This document shows positions 55,536 to 64,000 of a DNA stretch of 64,000 nucleotides, piece after piece (the first letter of the stretch is position 1; each line of letters begins with the position of its first letter). The DNA is taken from the NCBI GenBank assembly GCA_965197675.1, contig OZ240221.1, positions 186,001-250,000 on the forward strand, in the 5' to 3' direction. The notes below the pieces were generated by a model, which worked only from the letters and a program-made list of their open reading frames with translations, was not told the origin of the DNA and did not search any database. Origin of the DNA: G965197675 sp965197675. Its GTDB lineage: Bacteria > Chloroflexota > Dehalococcoidia > Plut-88900. Made by a program: the position numbers and the translations under genes.

Positions 55536-56851
55536 TGTCCTTCGTCTCTGTCTATCAGGCTGGCGTAAATTCTCTCTACCGAGAGGGAGTGTTCCACTAT
55601 GTCCGGGACGTTTCCGTCATATGACTGCATGTAGCCCCTCTCGCCCAGCTTCCTTGCGAGCTGTGGATCGTCCGCCAGTCTTTGCATCTGCTGAGCGAGA
55701 GACTGAATGTCGCGATGAGCGAAGAGCAGGCCGTTGCGTTCGTGGCGGACGTACTCGGCCATCCCTCCATAGTCGGCGGTTACCACCGGAACCCTGGCCT
55801 GTAGTGCTTCGTGAATGACGAGAGGTGAGTTTTCCGCCCAAATCGAAGGTGCCACAATTGCGTCGCATCGGTTGAACACATCAGCAACGATATTCTGGTT
55901 CCTGTATTCTCCCATCCACTCGATGCGGTTGCCCGCGGAGTCAGGCAGACTTCGCGCCAATGCCTTCAATCCATCGGTCTCGATGCCTCGGTCGCGTCCC
56001 CAGATTCGCAGCCTAGGACTGCCGGACACGCTGCCAAAGGACTCTATGAGATGGTTCACTCCCTTCGCTGGTATGTGAGTCCCGATGTAACCGAACGTGA
56101 ACGGCTCTCCCCGTGTTCGACTACGACCCTCCATGCGCTGTAGGTGGAAGCCATAGTCGAGATACGTGAGCTTCCGCTCAGGGATACCGAATTCGTCCCG
56201 GAACCGCTTCAGAAGATACCTAGACGGCGCAATGAACATATCGACTGCATCGCAGACCTCTCGGATGTGTCTCATCCGCCTACCTATCCATCCCGTCCAG
56301 TAGGAGGCATCCACCTCGTATTCTTCGTCACTGCCTGAGAAGTAGCGCACGTAACAGTGGACGGCACACTTCCTATCGTCCTGCCCGTCGCAGACGGGCC
56401 AGACTTCCGAAGGCTCCTGCGGATGCATCTGAATGAACTGGCCCCTTGGACACATCAGCCAGTAGTCGTGCAGCGTAAATACGACCGGAATCCGCCGCTC
56501 TCTCGCCTTGAACACAAGAGAGGTGGACAGGTGGTTCAGGTGTCCGATATGGACCACCTCCGGGCGAGTCTCCTCCAATAGACAGTCGAAAGCGCCATCC
56601 ACGGAGGCGTGCCGATAGCCGTCCCGCGCTCTAGCCATGTTGATTACGTGAAGGATGATGCGAGAGTCGGATGGGTCGGTTTCCCGGCACATGGCATATT
56701 CGGGAAGGAAGGAGTTCTCCTGCCTCGTGAAGACATGCACCTCATGATGCTCGGCAAGCGCCTGGGCCAGGCCCTGGGTATATATCTCAGAGCCCGCGTT
56801 GTACCGCATGGGATAGCCGTGAATCACTTGGAGGATATTCAACGAAGCCAT
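55532..56851 (-). CDS. Glycosyltransferase family 4
   Basis: 439 residues with two Rossmann domains. The N-terminal GT4 start has LQVIHGYPMRYNAGSE and VVFTLHDYWLMCPRGQ. The donor-binding region is FGYIGTHIPAKGVNHLIE, then APSIWAENSPLVIHEALQA with the E-x7-E pair. It is the first gene of the overlapping operon and likely transfers a sugar to the common product. Confidence 0.93.
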   Translation of the reverse strand: MASLNILQVIHGYPMRYNAGSEIYTQGLAQALAEHHEVHVFTRQENSFLPEYAMCRETDPSDSRIILHVINMARARDGYRHASVDGAFDCLLEETRPEVVHIGHLNHLSTSLVFKARERRIPVVFTLHDYWLMCPRGQFIQMHPQEPSEVWPVCDGQDDRKCAVHCYVRYFSGSDEEYEVDASYWTGWIGRRMRHIREVCDAVDMFIAPSRYLLKRFRDEFGIPERKLTYLDYGFHLQRMEGRSRTRGEPFTFGYIGTHIPAKGVNHLIESFGSVSGSPRLRIWGRDRGIETDGLKALARSLPDSAGNRIEWMGEYRNQNIVADVFNRCDAIVAPSIWAENSPLVIHEALQARVPVVTADYGGMAEYVRHERNGLLFAHRDIQSLAQQMQRLADDPQLARKLGERGYMQSYDGNVPDIVEHSLSVERIYASLIDRDEGQ

Positions 56852-57093
56852 CCACCGCTGTCAGTCTTGTTGTGTCGAGGATTGCATCCGTGCATTCGGC
56901 GGAAGTTGAACAAACGACTCGCCTCAGATCGACGAGCCGCCCGGTCACTTGAGAATGACCGTTCGATTCTCATGCTGCCGGTCTTGCCGTCTCGTCGATG
57001 CTGCTCGGCCCGACGTCCCGGATTGGTGGTCTTGCCGATATAGGTTATCTTGCCTCTTCTTCAGAGAGAGTACGCGTAATGTCTGCGGGCCAT
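56839..57093 (-). pseudogene. GIY-YIG nuclease with one in-frame TGA
   Basis: 85 codons from ATG 57093: MARRHYAYSL, TGA at 57061-57063, then RRGKITYIGKTTNPGRRAEQH (split here by the stop) and ERSFSSDRAARRSEARRLF. Apart from the stop it reads as a normal single-domain GIY-YIG protein. CGA to TGA or TGG to TGA would each explain the nonsense. Its end overlaps the glycosyltransferase start by 13 bp, so it led the operon. Confidence 0.7.
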
Positions 57094-57245
57094 GGCCAGA
57101 TCTCTCAGTGTCTGAATTCCCTGAAGGATGCACCAATCGCTCCGATTAGGTCAAGTCATCCCCAGTGGGACAAGATCTTCGCCAAGCCTATGGACACAGC
57201 TGGGGCCATCAACTCAAATTAATTTTGCTCAGCATAGGTCTAACC

Positions 57246-57992
57246 CTAAGCCACTGCGAACTTGAACACGTCCTTGTACTTCTTAAAGCAGGCAAAACAC
57301 AAAGGCTTGAGAAAAGTCGCCGCATAATCGTTTCCGCATGTGTGGCAACAGTTTTCCTCATATTCTTTGTCCTCATACCGCTTCCAGCTTGCGTAGCACT
57401 GTTTGCAGTAGGGAGATGAAGGGTTAGCAGATACCGTAGATTTGCACCGGATGCAGAAACCGTTTCTTGGCTTCTCAAGTGTGGGTCTGGGCTTTCTTCG
57501 AGTCTCTTTTCCTTCTGACCGCCCTTTACGTTCTTCGGCAGTATCGACTTTCGCTACTGTCACACGAATCTCTTCGCTTGTCCTCACGATCCGCATCGAT
57601 TCCTGGAGAATCTCGTCGTAAAGTTCGGGTTCCTTTTGGCGGGATATGATTAGACCCATTTCATTGTTGTTGACCTGTGAGAACTCGTACAGGTTCATCG
57701 AAGTCAGGAGTGCCTCATTCTCATTCAAATAGCATTTCGCGTGAAGATTCTTGCAGAAACTCGTCCTGATCGAGGTCATCGATTCGAGCTAGTTATTCTC
57801 TTCCGGCTGTAGTTCGTTTTTTCCGTAGATCACTCGGACGTCTATCTTCAGGCGATCCTTATCCTCAAGGAGCTCTTTGATACGTTCGTTGACTCTGAGG
57901 AATGGGCTGATGATTACAAGACGCTCAGTGGCGCTTTTAATGAGTTCCTCAAGCCGATAAGAGACACCTGTCGTGGTGAGGAATTCTGCCAT
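57246..57992 (-). pseudogene. Phospholipase D-like protein with one in-frame TAG
   Basis: 249 codons from ATG 57992 (AGGAGG upstream). The N-terminal half ends VRVIYGKNELQPEENN, TAG at 57789, then LESMTSIRTSFCKNLHAKCYLNE in the same frame. The HxK motif (LHAKCY) and TSMNLYEFS follow, then two Cys-rich zinc ribbons (CIRC...CKQC, CHTC...CFAC). One base change from TGG or CAG would restore it. The family includes nucleases of defence systems. Confidence 0.75.
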
Positions 57993-58204
57993 GGTAAGTA
58001 TGTCCTCCTATAGCAATATACGAACTGTAGAATTGGAGCGATAGTCCCGCCTCGGTATGCTCCAATTTTACCACGTAGAGCGCAGGCGAATCTTGATCAC
58101 CGTGGCTTTGCTACCTCTTTGTTTCCTATATGGAAGGTGTAGCTCTGAATTAGAGTCTTTGTGACCTCGCCTTGCGTGCTTGAGAGCGTACTTGGATGTT
58201 CAGG

Positions 58205-58702
58205 CTAGGCCGGAGCCACCTCATTGAGTCGGCCGGTGGCGCAGTCGTATATAGACCCGCGGACCTGGTCCTTACGAGGGATGAACGGGCTGGCTTTGAT
58301 GCGAGCTATGGACTGGCTCACGTCCTTCTCCAGATCTCCGAACGCTTCTAACGCAAACGCTGGTCGAAGTCCGGTGTCCGCTTCGATGGCGTCTTTGACG
58401 TCGTCATCGCGGAAGGTCAACATTCCACAGTCCGTGTGATGGATTAGCAAAATCTCGTGGGTGCCCAATAGGCGCTGGGAAATAACCAGAGAACGGATAA
58501 CGTCGTCCGTGACCACGCCTCCTGCATTGCGTATCACGTGGGCATCGCCTTCTTGCAGCCCCAGAAGCTTGTGGGTGTCGATGCGGGCGTCCATGCAGGC
58601 GACGACTGCCAGATGGCGCGCTGGGGGAAGCGGCAAGTCTCCCTTGTCAAAGCTCTCGGCGTAGCGGGCATTGCTGCTGAGGCTTTCCTCGATCGCTGTC
58701 AT
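58205..58702 (-). CDS. Beta-class carbonic anhydrase
   Basis: 165 residues. The zinc ligands Cys 36 (ACMDARID) and His 89/Cys 92 (HHTDC) are present, with the Asp 38-Arg 40 pair of the active site. Length fits the small beta subclass. It interconverts CO2 and bicarbonate. The decayed paralogue at 29290-29673 shares its start and the HHTDC region. Confidence 0.95.
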   Translation of the reverse strand: MTAIEESLSSNARYAESFDKGDLPLPPARHLAVVACMDARIDTHKLLGLQEGDAHVIRNAGGVVTDDVIRSLVISQRLLGTHEILLIHHTDCGMLTFRDDDVKDAIEADTGLRPAFALEAFGDLEKDVSQSIARIKASPFIPRKDQVRGSIYDCATGRLNEVAPA

Positions 58703-58850
58703 ATAGAACTCCTTTCGAGATACGACTTTGGATTTTGATCAACGTAGCGAGTATACATCAGTTCGGCTTACTCTCAACAGAATTATCGGAGGTCAATTGT
58801 TTGGGCCGGCGCGTGGTTAGCCCAGCGTAGCTTTGCCGTGTCGCTGGGAG

Positions 58851-59090
58851 CTACCTATCTTCAGGCAAGTCATTAAACTCTTTTTGCTTACTTGCCATCC
58901 ACTCTGTCATGGCATCAGGGTCATTCATCAACTCCCTCATTTTATTCATCACTCTCATGTGCTCCTCGTCTCCCTTTTCATGCATCTCCGCGCCATGCCT
59001 TCTACTTATTTCCGCTATTTCCTCGAACGTTTCGGCGTGAAACTCTAAATCGCAAGCTCCACCGAGCTGCTTACAAGACATTGTCTTCAT
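58851..59090 (-). CDS. DUF1059 family protein
   Basis: 79 residues: KTMSCKQLGGACDLEFHAETFEEI with the paired Cys and the conserved ACDLEF. The C-terminus is a charged helix with NKMRELMNDPD. Small DUF1059 proteins have unknown function. AGGAGG precedes the ATG. Confidence 0.9.
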   Translation of the reverse strand: MKTMSCKQLGGACDLEFHAETFEEIAEISRRHGAEMHEKGDEEHMRVMNKMRELMNDPDAMTEWMASKQKEFNDLPEDR

Positions 59091-59119
59091 ATAGAAATCA
59101 CCTCCTCACAGAGCAATAA

Positions 59120-59449
59120 TATACAGCATAGATGATACTAGGTGTTGCGGGATATTTTGCATTGGCAACTTTATCCTATATGAGCCTGTCTCAGAAAGGC
59201 AAAGGCCTCAATCCCACCCACCAAGGTAGGTTTTGTATGTGGGAGCACATCCCCCAGTCAAGCTGAGGACAAGCCCCCCAACCCCCCCGCTAGAGGGATG
59301 CTTCCCTGCCTGCAGCAGGCAGGGAAGCATCCCTCGGAAGGATTTACGAGACATTCTCATATGACATGTTTAGCATTGTCTCGATTAAGGAGGTTAGCCT
59401 CTCGGTATAGTTCCATGTCTCGTAATCGTCGTTGGTTTAGAGCTATCTA
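59120..59449. other. Intergenic repeat region
   Basis: A mosaic of repeats and a large palindrome. Part of 59220-59270 matches 61490-61540 in the opposite orientation (around GTATGTGGGAGCACATCC). No gene. Confidence 0.5.
59293..59335. repeat. 43-bp perfect palindrome
   Basis: Two 21-bp arms (GAGGGATGCTTCCCTGCCTGC and its exact complement) are separated by a single A. It could form a cruciform or a strong terminator, or be a short inverted-repeat mobile unit. Confidence 0.8.
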
Positions 59450-60220
59450 ATGGATGCCCTTGGCGTAGACACCATTGTTCAACATCTCCTGGAGTTGGGG
59501 GTGAAACCAGGCGGGGTCCTGGTGGTCCATACGGCGTTCTCGAAGATCAAACCAGTGGAAAGTGGGCCACAGGGACTGATTGAAGGACTGCGGATAGCGC
59601 TTGGTCCTTCCGGCACTCTCGTGATGCCAAGCATGACCAGCGATGATGACCATCCCTTCGACCCGAAGATAACCCCATGTCTTGGGATGGGTATCGTCGC
59701 AGACACCTTCTGGAGACAATGGGACGTTCTTCGGAGTGACAGCCCTCATGCATTTGCTGCAGCAGGCCCTCTCGCCGCCCGAGTCACTGCTCTCCATCCT
59801 GTGGACGTGCCTCATGGTCTGGATAGCCCTGTGGGCCGGGTTTACGAGCTTGATGGGCAGGCGCTTCTCCTGGGTGTTGGTCACGACGTGAATACCACCA
59901 TTCACCTGGCCGAGAACCTGGCTGGCGTCAGGTATCGACGCAACACCTACGCTACAATTCTCAAGAATGGAGAACCGAAGCGATTCGAGTATCGAGAGCC
60001 GGATCACTGCACCCGAAACTTCACTCAAGTGGATGCCTGGCTAGATGCCAGGCATCTTCAGCGACGGGGAAAAGTCGGACATGGTGAAGCCCGCCTCGCT
60101 AACTCAAGAGACGTTGTGACAGTAGCGCTGGAGCAACTGAGAGCAAACGAGACCGTCTTTTTGCACTCGATGGGCTTTGACGAGGAATGTGATGAAGCCC
60201 GTAGAAGCCTGGTCGTGTGA
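59450..60220 (+). CDS. AAC(3)-family N-acetyltransferase-like protein
   Basis: 256 residues of the antibiotic_NAT fold. LVVHTAFSKIKPVESGPQ is near the start, SGTLVMPSMTSD, then CLGMGIVADTFWRQWDVLRSDSPHAF with the CoA-contact and catalytic region. Relatives acetylate aminoglycosides or natural-product amines. Resistance cannot be inferred from this alone. Confidence 0.85.
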   Translation: MDALGVDTIVQHLLELGVKPGGVLVVHTAFSKIKPVESGPQGLIEGLRIALGPSGTLVMPSMTSDDDHPFDPKITPCLGMGIVADTFWRQWDVLRSDSPHAFAAAGPLAARVTALHPVDVPHGLDSPVGRVYELDGQALLLGVGHDVNTTIHLAENLAGVRYRRNTYATILKNGEPKRFEYREPDHCTRNFTQVDAWLDARHLQRRGKVGHGEARLANSRDVVTVALEQLRANETVFLHSMGFDEECDEARRSLVV

Positions 60221-60227
60221 GGGCGAC

Positions 60228-60998
60228 TTAAAACAGTCCGCCGTTGACATCGATGGTAACGCCGGTCACATAATCGGCGTCTTCAGATAACAAAAACGCA
60301 ATGACTTTCGCTTGGTCTTCGGGCAATGCTGGACGTCCCAGTGGTATTGTTGCGTTAAACTCGCCTCTCTCTTCCTCAGACATTTTTCCCCAGTCACCTC
60401 CCAAAATCCGTTCACTCAAGGTAAGACCCGGGGCGATGGCGTTACAAGTCATTCCGAAGGAGCCTACCTCTCTGGCGACCTTCTTCGTGAAAATCTCTAT
60501 TCCTGCTTTAGCGGCGGCATATGCGCAAGTGGTTTCATGAGTCAGGCCCCAGGCAGTCTCCGAGGAGATGTTGACGATCTTACCTCTTCTTTGTTTCTTC
60601 ATCTGCTTCACTATGGTCATCGTGCACAGGAAAGTTCCTCTTATGTTAAATGCCATGACCTTATCCCAGTCGTCCAAGTCCATCTCGTCGACAGGAGCCA
60701 TATAGTTGGGGATGATAGTGCTACCGCCTACGGCATTTACCAGAAAATCTATCTTTCCGTGCGCTTTCACTACCTCATTAGTCATATTATGAACTTGTGA
60801 CGGGTCTAGTACATCAGCGATGAAGGGAGTGATGTTGTTCGCATTGAATGCACCCTCCTCGATCAATCTGTTCAAGGCGTCACGGTTGACGTCTACTGCT
60901 ATTACGTGGGCTCCCTCACTGGACAATATGCCGGTGGTGGCTCTCCCGATTCCGCTGCCAGCTCCAGTTATGACTGCCACTTGATCCTCAAATCTCAT
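60228..60998 (-). CDS. SDR family oxidoreductase
   Basis: 256 residues. TGAGSGIG (11-18) binds NAD(P), and the catalytic Ser (about 145), Tyr 160 and Lys 164 are in ISSET and YAAAK. NAVGG replaces the usual NNAG. Convergent with the acetyltransferase, 7 bp apart. Substrate unknown. Confidence 0.93.
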   Translation of the reverse strand: MRFEDQVAVITGAGSGIGRATTGILSSEGAHVIAVDVNRDALNRLIEEGAFNANNITPFIADVLDPSQVHNMTNEVVKAHGKIDFLVNAVGGSTIIPNYMAPVDEMDLDDWDKVMAFNIRGTFLCTMTIVKQMKKQRRGKIVNISSETAWGLTHETTCAYAAAKAGIEIFTKKVAREVGSFGMTCNAIAPGLTLSERILGGDWGKMSEEERGEFNATIPLGRPALPEDQAKVIAFLLSEDADYVTGVTIDVNGGLF

Positions 60999-61077
60999 AG
61001 CTCACCTCCTGAATTGGGTAAAGTAATTCTAGCGCGTTACCTCATTGATTGACAGGTGGTGAGGCCAACGATACCAA

Positions 61078-61183
61078 AGCAATCCCATTCTGGCCAAACC
61101 AGCTTTGGCGGAACTCCTACTCCGCCCGTCTGGACGCCGGCGAAAAAGTCGGAAAAACTACTGGCCGTGTATCCGCTTACCCT
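61078..61183 (+). repeat. Direct repeat, copy 1
   Basis: Matches 61750-61847 at most positions (CGTCTGGACGCCGGCGAAA, CTACTGGCCGTGTATCCGCT). Copy 1 continues into a TGAGCCAGTCGAAGGACATG word that is common in repeats of this kind. Confidence 0.7.
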
Positions 61184-61394
61184 GAGCCAGTCGAAGGACA
61201 TGAGCGGGGTGGAAGTGGGGAATCCAGAGTTGACACCTAGCCTGTTGTGTCACGTGGCTATATATGGAATGAGAACCTACGTGCTATAATGCAAATTCCC
61301 CTCTAGCTTACAAGGAGGTATCACCCCTATCTCTCACAGAGGCCATCGCCCAAGTGCAGGCGCCCCCACGGACACCCTGAACGGACTCAAACAC

Positions 61395-61570
61395 GGGCGG
61401 AACACTCGTCGGTTCCAAGAGCCTGTCATTCTGAGCGAAGCGGAGAATCTGGAGCGTGAGACCCCGTCTTGGGTCGGGGCGCCCCTGCTCACCCTGAGTC
61501 TGCCGAAGGAGGATGTGCCCCCACATACAAAAACCTACCGGGGTGGATAGGTCCAACCCCAGTCTGATGA
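61395..61570. repeat. Intergenic mosaic repeat
   Basis: Contains CATTCTGAGCGAAGCGGAGA and CACCCTGAGTCTGCCGAAGG, words typical of dispersed intergenic repeats, plus the inverted match to 59220-59270. Confidence 0.55.
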
Positions 61571-61640
61571 AAAACTCAATCAAAAATAACGAAGCTTTCA
61601 TGCCTGGAAAACCCCGAAAATAAAACTTTTTTTACAATTC

Positions 61641-61710
61641 AATCAAGTTTGAACGGGAACCAGAAAATTCAATCAAGTTTCAAAGCTAAACAGAAAAGAC
61701 AATCAAGTTA
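61641..61710 (+). repeat. Short 30-bp periodic repeat
   Basis: AATCAAGTT recurs at 61641, 61671 and 61701, exactly 30 bp apart, with an A-rich CAGAAAA word between the first two spacings. The units diverge in the middle, so it is not a CRISPR. Confidence 0.6.
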
Positions 61711-61749
61711 CACACGCAAGCCCAGTCAGGTTATAATGCAGGGCAATCA

Positions 61750-61847
61750 CATTTTGGCCAAAACCGGCTTTGGCGGAGCTTCCACCCCGTCCGTCTGGAC
61801 GCCGGCGAAAGCCGGAAAAACTACTGGCCGTGTATCCGCTGACTCAA
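61750..61847 (+). repeat. Direct repeat, copy 2
   Basis: Partner of 61078-61183, just upstream of the amidohydrolase gene. Confidence 0.7.
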
Positions 61848-61897
61848 AATACGATTGTCCTGCCAATGATAGCGCGTGGTTTGCCTAGGAGTAGGGT

Positions 61898-63058
61898 ATG
61901 AAAGTCACCACTGTAGATGTAGATGGCCATGTAGCTGAACCCATCTCTCTGGTAATGAAGGAGTACCTGGAGCCAGCGTTCAAAGATCGCCCCATAAGGC
62001 TTCTGTTGGATGAAAAGGGTCTGGAGTACGCGGAGATAGACGGCAGAAAATCGCCGACTATATATGGCGGGCAGGGCATTTCACTGGATGCGGGCAAGGG
62101 ATTCGGGGTGTATGACTTATCTCCCTTCTTCGCGCCAGGCAAAGTGAGATATGAGGAGGCAACCATTCCCGCCTCCAACGAGTCCGCTCCCAGAGTCAAC
62201 TGGATGGATGAAGAGGGTATTGACGTCTCCTTTCTATATCCGACACTAGGGCTTTTCTGGGAGGACGGGTGCCAGGATCCCAAAGCTGCTGCTGCATATT
62301 GCCGAGCCTATAACAACTGGATAGTGGATATGTGCAAACCCTACCCTGATCGACTTATCCCTGTAGCACACATCCCTACTGGAGACGTCCATGAGGCCGT
62401 CAAGGAGATAAAGAGGACGGTCAAGCTGGGAGTCAAGGGGTTCATGGTCTGTGCGCTGCCGATCAGTGGACGCTACTACGGTGACCCATATTTCGACCCC
62501 ATGTTTGCTGAGATACAAGATACGGACCTTCCCATTGGCATACATCCTACAGCCCACAGAGACTACATCGGCAAAGAGATACACAAAGATAATGGTGAGT
62601 TTGGCCAGGCCCTCCTGGACGACTATTGGTATGCCCTTTCGGCCGGGGGATTTCGTGTGCAGGTGCACCTGCTCAGCCTGATAAATCGAGGCGCCTTCGA
62701 TCGCTTTCCCAAACTAAAAACTGTCTTTCTTGAGGCGGGGGGAACTTGGATCATATATTGGCTCGAGCGCATGCAGGAGAGGTGGGAAGCGGTCAGACCC
62801 TTGTGTAAATTCGAGTTGAGCCCCGTCGAGTATTTCCAGAGGCAATGCTGGATATCCTTCGAGCCTAACGAGAAGGTGATAAGCCACGTCATATCCGAGA
62901 TCGGGGCGGATAAGTTCTTCTGGGCCAGCGATTTTCCCCACGCTGACGGGTTTCCTGGCGTCGTGGACCGAGTCAGAAAGTCCATCGAACCCCTGTCTGA
63001 AGAGGACCAACGCAAAGTGTTGGCGGAAAACGCACTCAGAGTCTATAACATGTCATAA
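61898..63058 (+). CDS. Amidohydrolase family protein (COG2159-like)
   Basis: 386 residues. VDVDGHVAEP opens the metal-dependent TIM barrel. A central His is in GIHPTAHRD and the late Asp in WASDFPHADGFPG. These proteins include decarboxylases and hydrolases of aromatic acids. GGAGTAGGG precedes the ATG. The next gene follows after 16 bp, forming a likely two-gene operon. Confidence 0.92.
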   Translation: MKVTTVDVDGHVAEPISLVMKEYLEPAFKDRPIRLLLDEKGLEYAEIDGRKSPTIYGGQGISLDAGKGFGVYDLSPFFAPGKVRYEEATIPASNESAPRVNWMDEEGIDVSFLYPTLGLFWEDGCQDPKAAAAYCRAYNNWIVDMCKPYPDRLIPVAHIPTGDVHEAVKEIKRTVKLGVKGFMVCALPISGRYYGDPYFDPMFAEIQDTDLPIGIHPTAHRDYIGKEIHKDNGEFGQALLDDYWYALSAGGFRVQVHLLSLINRGAFDRFPKLKTVFLEAGGTWIIYWLERMQERWEAVRPLCKFELSPVEYFQRQCWISFEPNEKVISHVISEIGADKFFWASDFPHADGFPGVVDRVRKSIEPLSEEDQRKVLAENALRVYNMS

Positions 63059-63074
63059 GGCATGGAGGTGTCGC

Positions 63075-64000
63075 GTGAACACTGGATCTAATAGATCCTT
63101 CCGAGGTTTTGTCAATGCTCATTTCCATAGCGACATACTTCCCTACAAGGGCCTGACAACTTCGGCGCCCTTTGAGGTCTGGTTCTCCTTTGCCCTAACC
63201 GCCGGCGGGGAGGGAATGACCCCAGAAGAGCACGCCGCTTGCGCCTTGGTGGTGGGTATCGAGAGTCTAAAGGCGGGAAACGTAGCCCTCATCGATCATC
63301 CCTATATTGCTTTGACCGAAGAGCACATCTATGGGGTAGCTGAAGCTTATGAGTCCCTGGGAATTCGCGCGTGGGTTTTCCCCAACCTCGAGGACATGCC
63401 GATGACTTGCTATACCAGCGAGGCATACCCCAAATTCTCTAAGGCCGTCTCCACGGAAGAGCTGCCAGAAGAGACTAGGCCGGCGGTCATTCTTCCTCCC
63501 TCCCAGGAGCAGCTATCGGCAGTCGAGCGGCTGATAAGAGGTTGGAAGGGCAACAGGGTAAAGATGGGTCTCGCCATAAACGACCCCGTGAGTAGCAGCG
63601 ACGGCTTGCTTGAAGGGGCGTTTCAGCTTGTAAGAGAGCTGGGTTGTCCCCTGGAGGTACATGCGGAGGAGTCTCCCGCCCAGAGGGAGATGTCTCTAGC
63701 TCAATGGGGTTGCAGCGGTGTCCAACGCCTGGACCATTTCGGGCTGCTTTCTCCCAACACGATAGTGGCTCACAGCGTTCAGGCCAGCGATGAGGATATT
63801 CAGATCCTAGCCCAGAGAGGCGCCTCGGTTGCTCATAATCCCATCAGCAACATGAAGCTGCAAAACGGGATAGCACCCGTGGGAAAGATGCTAAAAGCTG
63901 GTGTCAACGTATGTCTGGGCACCGACGGCCCAGATGACCTGAGCCTCTCTACCACCTTGAGGTTTGCCACCGGATTAGCTCGGCTCAATGGACTTCAACA
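63075..64000 (+). CDS. Amidohydrolase/cytosine deaminase-like protein, cut by the window end
   Basis: From GTG 63075 (GGAGG upstream) the frame is open to the last base. NAHFHSD gives the first metal His pair, VHAEESPAQ a later His, and AHNPISNMKLQNGIAPV with LGTDGPDDLS the final metal Asp region of the deaminase group (MTA/SAH or cytosine deaminase type). The usual HC motif reads VAHSV here. The C-terminus lies outside the window. Confidence 0.88.
   Translation, partial: MNTGSNRSFRGFVNAHFHSDILPYKGLTTSAPFEVWFSFALTAGGEGMTPEEHAACALVVGIESLKAGNVALIDHPYIALTEEHIYGVAEAYESLGIRAWVFPNLEDMPMTCYTSEAYPKFSKAVSTEELPEETRPAVILPPSQEQLSAVERLIRGWKGNRVKMGLAINDPVSSSDGLLEGAFQLVRELGCPLEVHAEESPAQREMSLAQWGCSGVQRLDHFGLLSPNTIVAHSVQASDEDIQILAQRGASVAHNPISNMKLQNGIAPVGKMLKAGVNVCLGTDGPDDLSLSTTLRFATGLARLNGLQ

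Noticed and set aside
61641..61710. Possible CRISPR array
   Set aside because: Only three 9-10 nt words at 30-bp spacing and related 'spacers'; no cas genes in the window.

Overview
The window looks like accessory DNA from a bacterium of moderately high GC, most likely a Chloroflexota member of the Dehalococcoidia/SAR202 type. This is inference. It rests on Pro/Thr-rich lipoproteins, a small helix-turn-helix family I associate with that group, an intact ABC-F ATPase, and intergenic mosaic repeats of the kind that fill such genomes. I saw no rRNA, tRNA or CRISPR array.

Layout. 1-3.3 kb: a solute-binding lipoprotein-like protein with an EF-hand, and an HTH gene cut by an IS3-like end. 4.3-8.8 kb: a Phd/PIN toxin-antitoxin pair, a decayed ATPase, and an abiE type IV toxin-antitoxin pair whose toxin gene is split by an IS110 element. 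9-16.6 kb: a frameshifted HEPN-like gene, a DUF6527 gene, DUF1697, an ABC-F protein, a gamma-glutamylcyclotransferase-like gene and IS/recombinase debris. 16.7-24.4 kb: a cache lipoprotein, an M1 peptidase, a truncated N6-adenine methylase and higBA. 24.9-31.3 kb: a frameshifted Thoeris-like TIR gene, an AbiU2-like HEPN gene split at a slippery heptamer, recQ, a dead carbonic anhydrase gene and a SulP transporter.

33.5-49.8 kb is a type I restriction-modification locus: an S-like half gene interrupted by an IS5 element, hsdM, a Phd/PIN pair, hsdS, then hsdR and a YgjP-type peptidase. Between hsdS and hsdR sit a TIR effector gene, a hypothetical gene with a PIN gene, and a chimera of the hsdR head and hsdS tail. 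The TIR gene is split by a 4,514-bp IS1595-type transposon (39282-43795). It has matching inverted ends and an exact 8-bp target duplication, and carries seven candidate non-transposase genes. Removing it restores a 371-codon TIR gene in frame.

51.2-56.9 kb is a tightly overlapping minus-strand operon (glycosyltransferase, radical SAM/SPASM protein, WG-repeat/methyltransferase fusion, histidine phosphatase) with a convergent sugar epimerase. I do not recognise it as a described pathway. 56.8-64 kb returns to housekeeping and catabolic genes: carbonic anhydrase, DUF1059, AAC(3)-like acetyltransferase, SDR and two amidohydrolases, separated by intergenic repeats.

Overall this is a defence-rich region in heavy turnover. 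Several genes carry one or a few in-frame nonsense codons or a single frameshift, and three insertions can be reversed to the base on paper or nearly so.
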